Shown piece by piece: positions 1 to 8,808 of a DNA stretch of 37,326 nt. A model generated the notes under the pieces. That model searched no databases. It saw only the letters and a program-made list of their open reading frames with translations, and was not told the DNA's origin. Source of the DNA: Selenomonadaceae bacterium (GTDB taxonomy: Bacteria; Bacillota; Negativicutes; Selenomonadales; Selenomonadaceae); the NCBI GenBank assembly GCA_017427545.1, contig JAFRSO010000063.1, forward strand, positions 1-37,326, read 5' to 3'. Position numbers and translations under genes: made by a program. How positions within the stretch are numbered: the first letter of the stretch is position 1; the number at the start of each line of letters is the position of its first letter.

Positions 1-152
1 CCGGCTCATTATTGAAAATCCGCAGGTCAGAATCTTCACTCTTTATAAAGTGGACAGTGCCACAAGGAGGAAAAGAAGAAACCTGTCCGCTTGGATTTTA
101 TCAAAACCCTTTCGAGTTTCAATACATTTTTATATAACAGGGAGGAAACTCA
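1..152 (+). other. metG leader; possible end of an upstream gene
   Basis: No gene could be recognised here. One frame stays open from the window edge to a TAA at 135-137 and could be the last 44 codons of an upstream gene, but I recognise no family in it. AGGGAGGA at 139-146 is a good ribosome binding site for metG, six bases before its ATG. I found no convincing promoter in this piece, so metG may be read from further upstream. Confidence 0.3.
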
Positions 153-1667
153 ATGAAGACTTTTTACATCACGACGCCGATTTATTATCCCAGTGCCAAG
201 TTGCACATCGGGCACGCCTATTGCACGACGATTGCCGACGCCATTGCCCGCTACAAACGCCTTGCCGGCTATGAAGTTTTTTTCTTGACAGGTTCCGACG
301 AGCATGGCCAAAAAATTCAACGTTCCGCGCAGGCCGAAGGTAAGACGCCGCTTGAGTACATTGATCCGATTGTCGACAGCTTCAAAGATTTGTGGAAAAA
401 ATTTCACATCTCGAACGACGATTTTATCCGCACGAGTGAGCCGCGTCACGAAAAAGTTGTCCAAGAAATTTTTAAGCGCATTCAATCGAACGGCGACATT
501 TACAAGGGCGAATACACCGGACTTTATTGCACGCCCTGCGAATCGTATTGGACGGAGTTGCAGCTTGACGAAAACGGCTGTTGCCCCGATTGTCATCGTC
601 CCGTTGAAAAAGTTTCGGAGGAGGCTTATTTCTTCCGCCTTTCAAAATACGCTGATGCACTTTTACAGCACATTGAGGAGCACCCGGAATTTATCGTGCC
701 GACCTCGCGGCGCAATGAGATGATTAATTTCATCAAGCGCGGGCTGGAGGATTTGTGCATTTCGCGCACGTCATTTGATTGGGGCATTCCCGTGCCTGAC
801 GATGAACATCACGTCATTTACGTTTGGTTCGACGCGGTTATAAATTACATCACGCCGCTGATCCACAATCCCGATATGAAAAAATTTTGGCCGGCAGATA
901 TTCACCTCGTCGGCAAAGAAATTGTCCGCTTCCACACAATCATTTGGCCGGCAATGCTCATGGCGGCAGGTCTTCCGCTTCCGAAACAAATTTACGGACA
1001 CGGCTGGCTTGTAACTGACGGCGATAAAATGTCGAAGTCCAAAGGCAACGTCGTCGACCCGGTACTTTTGGTTGAGGAATTCGGCGCGGACGCTATCAGA
1101 TATTTTCTGCTGCGCGAAATAACTTTGGGGCTGGACGGCAATTTCAATCGTGACGCGCTGATTCAGAGGATTAATGCCGACCTCGCCAACGACCTCGGAA
1201 ATCTTTTGCACAGGACGTTGAACATGATCGGCAAATTTCAGAAAAAAATTCTCCTGCCGACGACGGATGGTTCCGACCTCGACAAGAGTTTTCGTCAAGA
1301 AGCACTCGACACGGTTGCGGAATATCGGCGGCTGATGGATAATGTTCAGCTCTCCGACGCCGCAAAAGTCGTGTGGAAATTTATCGGGCGGGCGAACAAG
1401 TACATTGATGAAACCATGCCGTGGAAACTCGCCAAAGATGAAACGCAGCGTCAAAATCTGGCGAACGTCCTGTACAATCTCGCCGAATCACTCCGAATCG
1501 TGAGCATATTAATTGAACCGTTCATGCCCGCGACCGCTGAAAAAATTCGTGAGCAGTTAAAAGTTTCGGAGGAACTCAAACTCGACGACGCAGAAATTTT
1601 CGGGCAACTCGAACCGAATCATGAAGTCGGCAAGCCCGAACAACTTTTCCCGCGAATTTTGGTATAG
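153..1667 (+). CDS. metG: Methionyl-tRNA synthetase, short form
   Basis: Charges tRNA-Met with methionine in the cytoplasm. The class I signature HIGH is at residues 18-21 and KMSKS at 292-296. A zinc knuckle in the connective peptide is given by Cys126, Cys129, Cys144 and Cys147. At 504 residues the protein ends after the anticodon-binding helices and lacks the C-terminal tRNA-binding/dimerisation domain found in many bacterial enzymes of about 650 residues; forms without it are known. The ATG has a strong ribosome binding site. The stop codon TAG lies in the first unit of a heptad-repeat palindrome shared with the converging lipoprotein gene. Confidence 0.95.
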   Translation: MKTFYITTPIYYPSAKLHIGHAYCTTIADAIARYKRLAGYEVFFLTGSDEHGQKIQRSAQAEGKTPLEYIDPIVDSFKDLWKKFHISNDDFIRTSEPRHEKVVQEIFKRIQSNGDIYKGEYTGLYCTPCESYWTELQLDENGCCPDCHRPVEKVSEEAYFFRLSKYADALLQHIEEHPEFIVPTSRRNEMINFIKRGLEDLCISRTSFDWGIPVPDDEHHVIYVWFDAVINYITPLIHNPDMKKFWPADIHLVGKEIVRFHTIIWPAMLMAAGLPLPKQIYGHGWLVTDGDKMSKSKGNVVDPVLLVEEFGADAIRYFLLREITLGLDGNFNRDALIQRINADLANDLGNLLHRTLNMIGKFQKKILLPTTDGSDLDKSFRQEALDTVAEYRRLMDNVQLSDAAKVVWKFIGRANKYIDETMPWKLAKDETQRQNLANVLYNLAESLRIVSILIEPFMPATAEKIREQLKVSEELKLDDAEIFGQLEPNHEVGKPEQLFPRILV

Positions 1668-1740
1668 GAACTAGTAATTAGGAACTAGTAGGGATTAGGG
1701 ATTAAAAAACTAGTTCCTAGTTCCTGGTTCCTAGTCCCTA
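1665..1740. repeat. Heptad-repeat palindrome, metG/lipoprotein junction
   Basis: The left arm is built from seven-base units near TAGGAAC/TAGGGAT and the right arm from their complement (GTTCCTA), so the transcript can fold into a long hairpin between two converging genes. It supplies the stop codon of both genes (TAG on each strand). It may serve as a bidirectional terminator, but there is no clean T run. Confidence 0.8.
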
Positions 1741-2520
1741 CAAAACCATATACGCCGAAATTATTGCCAGCGCGATGCTCAATCCCGCAAATACATTCCG
1801 CTTGAAAATCATGCTCTGCAAAAATTTTTCGTCCTCTTCGGAATTCTTTTTCACGTGGAAGAAAATTCCCGCCGCGATTAACAAAATTTCTACGAGCACC
1901 GTCAGAAAAATTTTATCCCTGTGCCAGATTTTGAATTGAAAACGAATCGGCTTTTCAGAACCGCCGATAAGTGCCGCCGCTAAATTCCACGTCAACATTT
2001 TGTTTGAGACGTCGGATTTATCGGCGTTATTTTTGTCCGCGGAATACGGTAGCTCAATCACGAGGTCGAAAGTCACTTGCGACAACATGCTTTGAATCGC
2101 GGCGGATTCACTTGGTGAAAGTTTCCTCTCGCCGGAAAAAATCAAATCGAAATTATAGGCGTCGAAGAACCAGCCGTCCTTCTGCTGAATGCCGCGACAC
2201 TTGCCTTTCTTCGCCGAGTAGAGTGAAAAATTTTCCGCCTTAAAACTTTTCATGTCGGGATAGTGCAGGCGAATTTCATAGCCGCTCATATTATTTTCGG
2301 CGACGGGTGAAATTTCGACGTTGGGCTTATTGGCGAAACTCTCCTTGAAGTTCTCAATTTGATTGGCGACGATTGGATTGCCGATTAATTTATTTCGCAT
2401 GAAAACTTCGCCGTCGTCCGTGATGATGAGGTGCGAACCGCCTTCAAAACAGCCCGCACTTATCACGCAAATCAAACTCAACACAACGATAAAAATTTTT
2501 CTAATCATTTTTCTAACCAT
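1738..2520 (-). CDS. Membrane-anchored lipoprotein (LppM-like), function unknown
   Basis: This 260-residue protein starts with a basic n-region and hydrophobic stretch ending at Cys24 (sequence ISAGC), a plausible though non-canonical lipobox. An extracytoplasmic domain follows, then two predicted transmembrane helices near residues 207-225 and 240-258. The layout recalls LppM/DUF3153-type lipoproteins; that is a pattern judgement, not a proven match. It lies 35 bp after putP on the same strand. No Shine-Dalgarno is visible before the ATG because heptad repeats fill the gap, so Met5 is an equally possible start. The stop codon comes from the repeat palindrome next to metG. Confidence 0.6.
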   Translation of the reverse strand: MVRKMIRKIFIVVLSLICVISAGCFEGGSHLIITDDGEVFMRNKLIGNPIVANQIENFKESFANKPNVEISPVAENNMSGYEIRLHYPDMKSFKAENFSLYSAKKGKCRGIQQKDGWFFDAYNFDLIFSGERKLSPSESAAIQSMLSQVTFDLVIELPYSADKNNADKSDVSNKMLTWNLAAALIGGSEKPIRFQFKIWHRDKIFLTVLVEILLIAAGIFFHVKKNSEEDEKFLQSMIFKRNVFAGLSIALAIISAYMVL

Positions 2521-2521
2521 T

Positions 2522-2552
2522 AGAGCTGTTAGCTAGTAGCTATTAGCTATTC
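2522..2552. repeat. Short heptad-repeat array (TTAGCTA units)
   Basis: About four units of the form (G/A)TTAGCT between putP and the lipoprotein gene, with no opposing arm. It occupies the place where the ribosome binding site of the lipoprotein gene would be expected. Confidence 0.6.
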
Positions 2553-2555
2553 CGC

Positions 2556-4034
2556 TTAAATCTTACTCTCTTTAACCCTGTCGAAAGTTTCCAAAATTTC
2601 CCTGTCAGGTTCATCACTCATTTTGCTGACGATGTAAATCGCAATCAACGAGAAGATAAATCCGGGGACAATTTCATAAAGCCCGAAAAGTTCAAATTGT
2701 TTCCAAAGTAAAACCGTTACGCCGCCAACGATAATTCCGGCAATGACACCCGCGCGAGTCGTCCGCTTCCAAAACAAACTCATCAGCAAGGCCGGCCCGA
2801 ATGCTGCACCAAATCCCGCCCAAGCATAAGCAACCATGTCGAGGATAAAGCTGTCGGGATTGAAGCCGAGGTAAACTGCGATTGACGCGATAATCAAAAC
2901 TGATGCGCGAGAAATCCAAACCAATTCCGTTTGATCGGCGTCCTTGCGGAGAAGTGTTTTATAAAAGTCCTGCGCGAAGGCCGAGGCCGCTACCAAAAGT
3001 TGAGATGAGGCCGTTGACATTATCGCCGCCAAAACTGCGCTCAACATCAATCCTGCGATTATCGGTGGGAAAAGTTGGTTTGTCATGACGAGGAAGACCG
3101 TTTCAGCGTTCGTGCCCTCAAGCGGTGTCGTCAAATAGACCGTTCCGACCATGCCGATTGCCACTGCCGCCGCCAAACTCAAGATAACCCACGTCATTGC
3201 AATTCTGGTTGCTTGTGGTAATTCTTTCGTCGAACGTATCGCCATGAACCTAACCAAAATGTGCGGCTGTCCGAAATATCCGATACCCCATGCCAGCAAC
3301 GAAATTAATTCAATTACGCCCATTGATGAGCCGTCCGGTTTAGTCAGCGGTTGAAACATCGATTCTTTGTAGGCGGAAATTGCCGCTACCGTGTCACCGA
3401 ATCCGCCCAAACTCATTGCCGCGCATGTCGGGACGATTAAAATTGCAAAGAACATCATCACGCCTTGGATAAAGTCCGTGCGACTGACTGCCAAAAATCC
3501 GCCAATCAGAGTGTAGAAAACTACGGAGCCTGCGCCTAAAAATATCGCGTATTGAAATTGCAAGCCGAAGACCGTTTCAAAAAGTTTTCCCGCCGCCACA
3601 AATCCTGAAGACGTGTACAGGATAAAAAATATCAGGATAAAAATTGCAGGGACGATTCGGAGCAAATTGCTCGTGTCGTGATAGCGATTCTGTAAAAATT
3701 CGGGGAGCGTCAAAGCATTTCCGGCAAGTTCGGTGTATTGACGGAGCCTGGCCGCTACAAAATACCAATTCGCCCACGTGCCGATAGAAATACCAATCGC
3801 AATCCAGCCGGCGTTGAGACCTGCAAGATATGCAAAACCGGGTACGCCCATCAACATCCAGCCGCTCATATCGGACGCTTCAGCACTAAGCGACGTAACC
3901 CATGCGCCGAGTTTGCGGTTACCCAAGAAATAATCGCTCATGTTTTTCGTCTGCCGATAGTAGTAAACGCCGATTGCCATCATCAAGCCGATATACAGCA
4001 CGAAGGCATTTATAATCATCACATCGTTAGTCAA
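2556..4034 (-). CDS. putP: Sodium/proline symporter
   Basis: Imports L-proline with Na+ across the inner membrane (solute:sodium symporter family). The protein is hydrophobic throughout, with about 13 helices, and carries family signatures near the N-terminus (DYFLGNRKLGAW, then SAEASDMSGW) and GWGIGYFGQPHI in the middle. I place the start at a TTG giving MTNDVMIINAF (492 aa), because AAAGGAGG lies seven bases before it. The longer ATG start at 4061 would put translation inside the promoter. It has its own promoter, so it is probably transcribed apart from glyA. Proline specificity rests on overall resemblance to PutP; another amino or organic acid is possible. Confidence 0.9.
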   Translation of the reverse strand: MTNDVMIINAFVLYIGLMMAIGVYYYRQTKNMSDYFLGNRKLGAWVTSLSAEASDMSGWMLMGVPGFAYLAGLNAGWIAIGISIGTWANWYFVAARLRQYTELAGNALTLPEFLQNRYHDTSNLLRIVPAIFILIFFILYTSSGFVAAGKLFETVFGLQFQYAIFLGAGSVVFYTLIGGFLAVSRTDFIQGVMMFFAILIVPTCAAMSLGGFGDTVAAISAYKESMFQPLTKPDGSSMGVIELISLLAWGIGYFGQPHILVRFMAIRSTKELPQATRIAMTWVILSLAAAVAIGMVGTVYLTTPLEGTNAETVFLVMTNQLFPPIIAGLMLSAVLAAIMSTASSQLLVAASAFAQDFYKTLLRKDADQTELVWISRASVLIIASIAVYLGFNPDSFILDMVAYAWAGFGAAFGPALLMSLFWKRTTRAGVIAGIIVGGVTVLLWKQFELFGLYEIVPGFIFSLIAIYIVSKMSDEPDREILETFDRVKESKI

Positions 4035-4061
4035 AATGCTGCCTCCTTTCATAACTTGCAT

Positions 4062-4090
4062 ATTATACCCGCCTAAAAATTTTTTGGCAA
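4062..4090 (-). promoter_or_regulatory. putP promoter
   Basis: On the minus strand TTGCCA (4085-4090) and TATAAT (4062-4067) are separated by exactly 17 bp, a near-consensus housekeeping promoter. Transcription should begin about 20 bp before the TTG start of putP, which supports that start. Confidence 0.8.
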
Positions 4091-4210
4091 TAAAAAAGCC
4101 GCCGTATATTAATTAGGAATTAGAAATGAGGAATTAGGAATTGAGATTCGCTTTTCATTCCTCATTCCTAATTCCTCATTCCTAATTGAATAAGCTGCCG
4201 TATATGGCGA
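4091..4210 (-). terminator. Possible glyA terminator with a repeat palindrome in its loop
   Basis: On the minus strand GTCGCCATAT (about 4201-4210) can pair imperfectly with ATATACGGCGGC (about 4098-4109), which is followed by TTTTTT. Everything between the arms is a heptad-repeat palindrome. It looks as if a repeat element entered the loop of an ordinary terminator. The pairing has a bulge and one wobble, so this is tentative. Confidence 0.4.
4111..4190. repeat. Heptad-repeat palindrome, putP/glyA gap
   Basis: Left arm of TAGGAAT/GAGGAAT units, right arm of CTCATTC/CTAATTC units, forming a long imperfect hairpin between glyA and the putP promoter. Confidence 0.85.
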
Positions 4211-4235
4211 CAAAAATTAATGTGTTCAAACTAAA

Positions 4236-5477
4236 TTAATACAGCGGATATTTTTTGCAGAGAGCGGCCACTCTTGCACGCGCCTCAATTTTTTTATCCT
4301 CGTCAGTCGGATTGTCCAAAACCAACGCGATTATGTTTGCAACTTCGCGCATGTCATCTTCCACAAAGCCGCGAGTGGTCAAGGCGGGACTTCCCAACCT
4401 CAAACCGCTGGTAACGAACGGGCTGCGCGGCTCAAACGGAATTGTATTTTTATTCGCGGTGATATTCACTTCGTCAAGAACATTTTGCGCCAATTTACCA
4501 GTGATATTTTTGCTCGTAAGGTCGACAAGCATTAAATGATTATCCGTGCCGCCGCTGACAATTCTGAAGCCGTCCGCCGTCAAAGTGTCCGCCAAAACTT
4601 TTGCATTTTTGATGATTTGCGCGGCGTAAGCTTTAAATTCCGGTTGAAGTGCCTCGAAAAATGCGATGGCTTTAGCAGCGATGACATGCATTAACGGACC
4701 GCCTTGAGTGCCGGGGAAAATCGCTTTGTTGAATTGCTTGCCGAATTCCGCGTCCTTGCAGAGAATTAATCCGCCTCTCGGCCCGCGCAAAGTTTTATGC
4801 GTCGTGGACGTCACAACATCAGCATAGGGCAACGGACTTGGGTGTAATCCCGCCGCAACCAATCCTGCAATGTGCGCCATGTCAACCATCAAATACGCCC
4901 CGACTTTTTTTGCAGTGTCGGCAAGGCGTTCAAAATCAATGATTCTCGAATATGCCGACGCGCCCGCAACGATGATTTTCGGCTTGCACTCGAACGCGAT
5001 TTTTTCCAACTCGTCATAATCAATCGTTTCAGTTTCGCGGCTGACACCGTAAGGGACGATTTTAAAATATTTGCCGCTCATGTTGACGGGTGAACCGTGC
5101 GTCAAATGCCCGCCGTCCGTCAAGTTCATGCCCATAATCGTATCGCCGGGCGTGGCCAGTGCGTAGTAAACCGCCATATTAGCCTGCGCGCCCGAATGCG
5201 GCTGAACGTTTGCATAATCGCAGTCGAAAAGTTTTTTTGCGCGATCAATGGCAAGCTGTTCGGCAACGTCGACGAATTCGCAGCCACCGTAATATCTTTT
5301 GCCAGGATAACCTTCGGCGTATTTGTTCGTGAGTACAGAACCTTGCGCCTCCATAACCGCCTTGCTGACGATATTTTCCGACGCGATAAGTTCCAACTTG
5401 TTGCGCTGACGATTCAATTCACTCTCAACCGCCGCAAAAAGTTCTGCGTCCTTATTCAAGCCTTCCATCAAATTCAT
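4236..5477 (-). CDS. glyA: Serine hydroxymethyltransferase
   Basis: PLP enzyme converting serine and tetrahydrofolate to glycine and 5,10-methylene-tetrahydrofolate, the main source of one-carbon units. The PLP lysine is Lys228 in the signature [14 protein letters not shown]. Other family marks are ELIASEN near residue 30 and the tyrosine-rich loop [13 protein letters not shown] at 53-65. Length (413 aa) is normal. AGGAGG sits seven bases before the ATG. A heptad palindrome and the end of the SnoaL-like gene lie just upstream, so it may be co-transcribed with that gene. Confidence 0.97.
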   Translation of the reverse strand: MNLMEGLNKDAELFAAVESELNRQRNKLELIASENIVSKAVMEAQGSVLTNKYAEGYPGKRYYGGCEFVDVAEQLAIDRAKKLFDCDYANVQPHSGAQANMAVYYALATPGDTIMGMNLTDGGHLTHGSPVNMSGKYFKIVPYGVSRETETIDYDELEKIAFECKPKIIVAGASAYSRIIDFERLADTAKKVGAYLMVDMAHIAGLVAAGLHPSPLPYADVVTSTTHKTLRGPRGGLILCKDAEFGKQFNKAIFPGTQGGPLMHVIAAKAIAFFEALQPEFKAYAAQIIKNAKVLADTLTADGFRIVSGGTDNHLMLVDLTSKNITGKLAQNVLDEVNITANKNTIPFEPRSPFVTSGLRLGSPALTTRGFVEDDMREVANIIALVLDNPTDEDKKIEARARVAALCKKYPLY

Positions 5478-5490
5478 ACTGTAACCTCCT

Positions 5491-5560
5491 ATTAGGGATT
5501 AGGGTTAGGGAACAGGGAGCAGGTTTAAACTCCTACCTCCTACCTCATAACTCCTAACTG
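5491..5560. repeat. Heptad-repeat palindrome before glyA
   Basis: Arms of TTAGGGA/CAGGGAG units facing CTCCTAC/CTCCTAA units around a TTTAAAC centre. The right arm is translated as the C-terminus (LGVMR) of the SnoaL-like protein and supplies its stop codon. Confidence 0.85.
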
Positions 5561-5959
5561 ATTAATCAAGCCGAACATGCCTTGAGCCGCAACATCGTTG
5601 ATAATTTTGCCCGCGTCGTTGAAGTAGTAAAAATTCATCACGCTGAACGAAAATTTTTTACCTGTCGGGGCAAGTCCCATAAACTCGCCGTCATGCGTGC
5701 CGCTACAAATCCAACTGACTGCAACTTTATCATCTTCCGCCACCATGTCGACAATATCCCAGCGAATGTCCGAAAAACTCTTGCGCATCAAGTCAACGAC
5801 ACTCAAATAGCCCGCGCCACCGTAAAGCGGTTTATCGGATACCGGCGTCGTGAATTCGGCTTTTGAATCGATAAGTTCTTCCGCCAAAATTTTGTCATTC
5901 GTGTTAATGCACGTCACGAATTTTTTCATCACGAGTTTATTGCGCTCGACATTGCTCAT
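5540..5959 (-). CDS. SnoaL-like (NTF2-fold) protein
   Basis: This 139-residue protein looks like a SnoaL/ester-cyclase-type NTF2 fold: an N-terminal helix (NKLVMKKFVTCINTND), a strand with GAGYLSVVDLMRKSFSDI, then VAVSWICSGTHDGEFMGLAPTGKKFSF, close to the pattern usual in that family. Family members are cyclases, isomerases or proteins of unknown role; the substrate cannot be told. The ATG overlaps the stop codon of the tRNA-modification gene upstream (ATGA), with GGAGG inside that gene's end, so translation is coupled. The last five residues are encoded by a heptad-repeat element. Confidence 0.75.
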   Translation of the reverse strand: MSNVERNKLVMKKFVTCINTNDKILAEELIDSKAEFTTPVSDKPLYGGAGYLSVVDLMRKSFSDIRWDIVDMVAEDDKVAVSWICSGTHDGEFMGLAPTGKKFSFSVMNFYYFNDAGKIINDVAAQGMFGLINQLGVMR

Positions 5960-6573
5960 TTTAAAACCTCCAAGATTTTTTCTGCGGGAATTGCTCCGTG
6001 ACGTAAAATTTTCGGCGTCGCGGTCGTCAAGTCTATTATCGTTGACGAAACTCCGAATTGACATTGCCCACCGTCCAAAATTATTTCCACGCGCCCCGAT
6101 AAATTGTCGAAAACTTCTTGCGCGGTCTTAGGCGGTTGTAAGCCTGACAAATTCGCACTCGGTGCCGCAATCGGACAATCTGCCAGCCGTATCAACGACA
6201 ATGCCACGTCATTTGCCGGAAATCTTATCCCGACGCTTGACAGTCCGCCCGTCACGAAATCGGGAATTATTTTATTCTTTGGCAATATTATCGTCAAGGC
6301 ACCGGGGCAAAATGCCTTGAATAATTTTTCTGCCGCTGATGAAATTTTTGCCACGCGCTCGACCATTTCCAAATTTGCAACGTGCAAGCTCAACGGCTTA
6401 TCGGAAGGTCTGCCCTTCGCCACGAAAATTTTTCTGCACGCCTCGACGTTCAAACCGTCCGCCCCCAATCCGTAAACTGTTTCCGTCGGGAACGCTACCA
6501 ACTCTCCGCGCTTGATGAATTCTGCCGCCAGCAATAAATTTTCTTCCGTCGGACGTAAAATTTTTGTCTGCAA
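5956..6573 (-). CDS. L-threonylcarbamoyladenylate synthase (Sua5/YrdC family)
   Basis: Makes threonylcarbamoyl-AMP from threonine, bicarbonate and ATP for the t6A modification of ANN-decoding tRNAs. The family signature is clear: FPTETVYGLGADG near residue 30, KGRPSDKPLSLHV near 55, PGALTIIL, and SANLSG. At 205 residues it is a single-domain YrdC-type protein rather than a long Sua5. I chose a TTG start (MQTKILRPTEEN): GGGAGG at the end of prmC lies seven bases before it, and the prmC stop TAA is one base upstream. It is coupled at both ends, to prmC and to the SnoaL-like gene. Confidence 0.9.
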   Translation of the reverse strand: MQTKILRPTEENLLLAAEFIKRGELVAFPTETVYGLGADGLNVEACRKIFVAKGRPSDKPLSLHVANLEMVERVAKISSAAEKLFKAFCPGALTIILPKNKIIPDFVTGGLSSVGIRFPANDVALSLIRLADCPIAAPSANLSGLQPPKTAQEVFDNLSGRVEIILDGGQCQFGVSSTIIDLTTATPKILRHGAIPAEKILEVLK

Positions 6574-6574
6574 A

Positions 6575-7414
6575 TTATTTCCTCCCTGCGACGACGCGTT
6601 CAAGTCCCGCCAAGTCTTTGATGATTTCCACGTCGATAAAACTTGCTGCCTCGAATAAATTTTTGACTGCCGCCGCCTGATTTATGCCGACTTCAACCGC
6701 CAAAAGTCCGCCGCTGATTAAAAATTTTGGCGCGTCTGAAATTATTCGCCGATAAAATTTCAAGCCGTCAATCCCTCCGTCAAGTGCAAGTTGCGGTTCC
6801 GATTGAACTTCCGCCTGCAAATTTTCAAGCTCGCCCGTCGGTATGTACGGCGGATTTGAAACTATCGCGTCAAATTTTCCCGTCAGCGGCATGAATAAAT
6901 CTCCGCAAAAAAATTCTATCCTGTCGTCGACGTGAAATTTTTCCGCGTTGAATTTCGCGACCTCCAACGCCTCCGCCGATATGTCGACTGCGATTGCCCG
7001 CGCCGATTTTACGAATTTTAATATCGAAATGCAAATTGCTCCCGAACCTGCGCCCAAGTCCAAAAGATTTCCGCCGCCTCGTGAACGCAAAAATTCTCCG
7101 ACAAATTCAGTCAAAATTTCTGTGTCCGGACGCGGTATCAAGACGTTTTCATTTACCGCGAACGTTAAGCCCATGAACTCTTTCGTGCCCGTCAGATACG
7201 CTACGGGAATTTTTTTCAGCCGCCGATTTACCAGCTCATTGAACCGCAAGATTGATTCGAGCGGCAAAATTTTTTCTGCGTCGACATACAAAGTCAATCG
7301 CCGCCAGCCTAACACGTGCGCCAATAAAATTTCTGCGTCAAGCCGAGGATTTTCAATTCCGCCGGCCTCAAGACGCGTCGTCGCTGATTTTAAAACTTCC
7401 GCTACAGTTTTCAT
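6575..7414 (-). CDS. prmC: Release factor glutamine methyltransferase
   Basis: Methylates the glutamine of the GGQ motif in release factors RF1 and RF2 using S-adenosylmethionine. The SAM-binding motif LLDLGAGSGAI is at residues 117-127 and the catalytic NPPY at 187-190. The N-terminal helical domain with VAYLTGTKEF is also typical. Length is normal (279 aa). The ribosome binding site is modest (GAGGA). It follows a rho-independent terminator and leads a tightly packed group with the threonylcarbamoyl-AMP synthase and the SnoaL-like gene. In many Bacillota prmC also stands beside the Sua5-type gene, which supports both calls. Confidence 0.95.
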   Translation of the reverse strand: MKTVAEVLKSATTRLEAGGIENPRLDAEILLAHVLGWRRLTLYVDAEKILPLESILRFNELVNRRLKKIPVAYLTGTKEFMGLTFAVNENVLIPRPDTEILTEFVGEFLRSRGGGNLLDLGAGSGAICISILKFVKSARAIAVDISAEALEVAKFNAEKFHVDDRIEFFCGDLFMPLTGKFDAIVSNPPYIPTGELENLQAEVQSEPQLALDGGIDGLKFYRRIISDAPKFLISGGLLAVEVGINQAAAVKNLFEAASFIDVEIIKDLAGLERVVAGRK

Positions 7415-7425
7415 ATCATATCCTC

Positions 7426-7451
7426 AAAAAAATAGGAGCCTCGCAGCTCCT
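7426..7451 (-). terminator. Rho-independent terminator after the PIN-TRAM gene
   Basis: On the minus strand AGGAGC, a six-base loop and GCTCCT (7434-7451) are followed by seven T (7426-7432). It separates the PIN-TRAM gene from prmC. Confidence 0.8.
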
Positions 7452-7455
7452 GCTT

Positions 7456-7503
7456 GGTGATTAGTGATTAGCTACTAGCAACTAGCAACTAGCAGCTAAC
7501 CAC
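7456..7503. repeat. Heptad-repeat array (CTAGCAA/TTAGTGA units)
   Basis: Six or seven units of (T/C)TAG(C/T)(A/G)A type between the PIN-TRAM stop codon and its terminator. No strong opposing arm is seen. Confidence 0.7.
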
Positions 7504-8706
7504 TTACCTGGGTTTTGCAAAAATCATACGTCCCGCCGAAGTTTGAAGCGCACTCGTGACTTCAACCGAAATCGTGCGGCTCAAGTAGCGGTGGCCGTTC
7601 TCAATGACAATCATCGTGCCGTCATCAAGATAGGCGACGCCTTGACCGGGTTCCTTGCCATCTTTGACGACTTGCACTTTCATCGTCTCGCCGGGAATCA
7701 CGACGGGTTTAACGGCGTTGGACAATTCGTTGATATTGAGCACGTCGACGCCGCGCAGTTGAGCAACTTTGTTGAGGTTGAAATCGTTCGTGATAATTTT
7801 GCCGCCGAGTTTTTGAGCAAGCCGCACCAACTTTGAATCGACGCCTTGAACATCATCAAAGTCAACGTTCATGATCTCAACGTCAAGATTGGTTTCGTCC
7901 TCACGAATTTTTTGCAGAACGTCAAGCCCTCGACGACCTCGAACTCTCCTTAGCGTGTCCGACGAATCGGCGATATATTGCAACTCTTCAAGCACAAAAA
8001 CCGGGATTAACAGCGTACCTTCCAAAAAGCCCGTCTTGCAAATGTCAGCAATGCGCCCGTCAATGATAACGTTCGTATCAAGGAGTTTGTAATTTTTATT
8101 GTTATTCTCCTGAAGCTTGACGAGATTAACTTTTGCCTTCTCGACGGGAGGAATTTCTTGCAAAGGTTCTTCGACGACTTTTTCAGGTTCTTTGGACGCA
8201 GACTTTGCCGCCTCCCGATTGCGAATAATTTCCTTTATGAAGTCAAAGCTGCCGGTAATTTCTTTGCGCTTTTTAATCGTAAGTTTAACGCCCAAATAAC
8301 CGAGGACGATGCTAAAAATTATTGGAATATAATTGCCGACGATTGGAATGCGGGCGAATGCGCTGCCCAATAAATTCGCGATAATGAGTCCGATTGCCAA
8401 CCCGACTGCTCCGGCGATAACGTCGTTGATTGGCATTTTGCTAAGCTGTTTCTCGACAAATGAAGTAAAATTTTTGAGTTTCCCGATTAGAAATGGTGAA
8501 ATAAACCAACCTGCAAGCCCACCGATTAATGCTCCCGCCAAAATGCAAACGAGGCTGGCGAGTGTCAATTCAAAAATCCCCGTCTCGATTCGGAAGAATT
8601 CCAGATTGATATACGAGATTAAAAACGGGCTGGCCTGATGTAATGCCGCGCCGCCGACTATCGCGCACGTCAGCATTATGAAAAATTTTATCGCTTTGTC
8701 AAGCAT
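7504..8706 (-). CDS. Membrane PIN-TRAM domain protein (YacL family)
   Basis: A 400-residue protein with about four N-terminal transmembrane helices (roughly residues 5-27, 44-72, 95-115 and 122-144), a charged linker, a PIN nuclease-like domain beginning KLLDTNVIIDGRI with the acidic residues of that fold (later SKLVRLA and ITNDFNLNKVA), and a C-terminal TRAM domain (GQGVAYLDDGTMIVIENG). This order matches the YacL-type proteins of Bacillota, whose role is not settled and may involve RNA cleavage at the membrane. I chose the ATG eight bases after AGGAGG; an upstream in-frame GTG overlaps that site. Confidence 0.85.
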   Translation of the reverse strand: MLDKAIKFFIMLTCAIVGGAALHQASPFLISYINLEFFRIETGIFELTLASLVCILAGALIGGLAGWFISPFLIGKLKNFTSFVEKQLSKMPINDVIAGAVGLAIGLIIANLLGSAFARIPIVGNYIPIIFSIVLGYLGVKLTIKKRKEITGSFDFIKEIIRNREAAKSASKEPEKVVEEPLQEIPPVEKAKVNLVKLQENNNKNYKLLDTNVIIDGRIADICKTGFLEGTLLIPVFVLEELQYIADSSDTLRRVRGRRGLDVLQKIREDETNLDVEIMNVDFDDVQGVDSKLVRLAQKLGGKIITNDFNLNKVAQLRGVDVLNINELSNAVKPVVIPGETMKVQVVKDGKEPGQGVAYLDDGTMIVIENGHRYLSRTISVEVTSALQTSAGRMIFAKPR

Positions 8707-8778
8707 AAACCTCACCTCCTATGGAGTTTACGTTAAGCCTAGCATACTTTTCTGAAATTTTACTGGCGAGTTTATTTG

Positions 8779-8803
8779 GAAGGAATAAGGAACAAGGAAC
8801 AAG
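8779..8803. repeat. Heptad-repeat array (AAGGAAC units)
   Basis: Three to four units of AAGGAA(C/T) just after the coaBC stop codon; one arm only. Confidence 0.65.
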
Positions 8804-8808
8804 TTTTT

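Noticed and set aside
12..49. metG promoter from TTGAAA and TATAAA
   Set aside because: The two boxes are 26 bp apart, too far for a normal promoter.
150..596. Long open frames antisense to metG, and similar ones antisense to glyA, glpK, leuC and ilvC
   Set aside because: They follow the codon pattern of the real gene on the other strand and show no ribosome binding site or family motif.
1665..1740. CRISPR array
   Set aside because: Repeat units are seven bases with no spacers and there are no cas genes.
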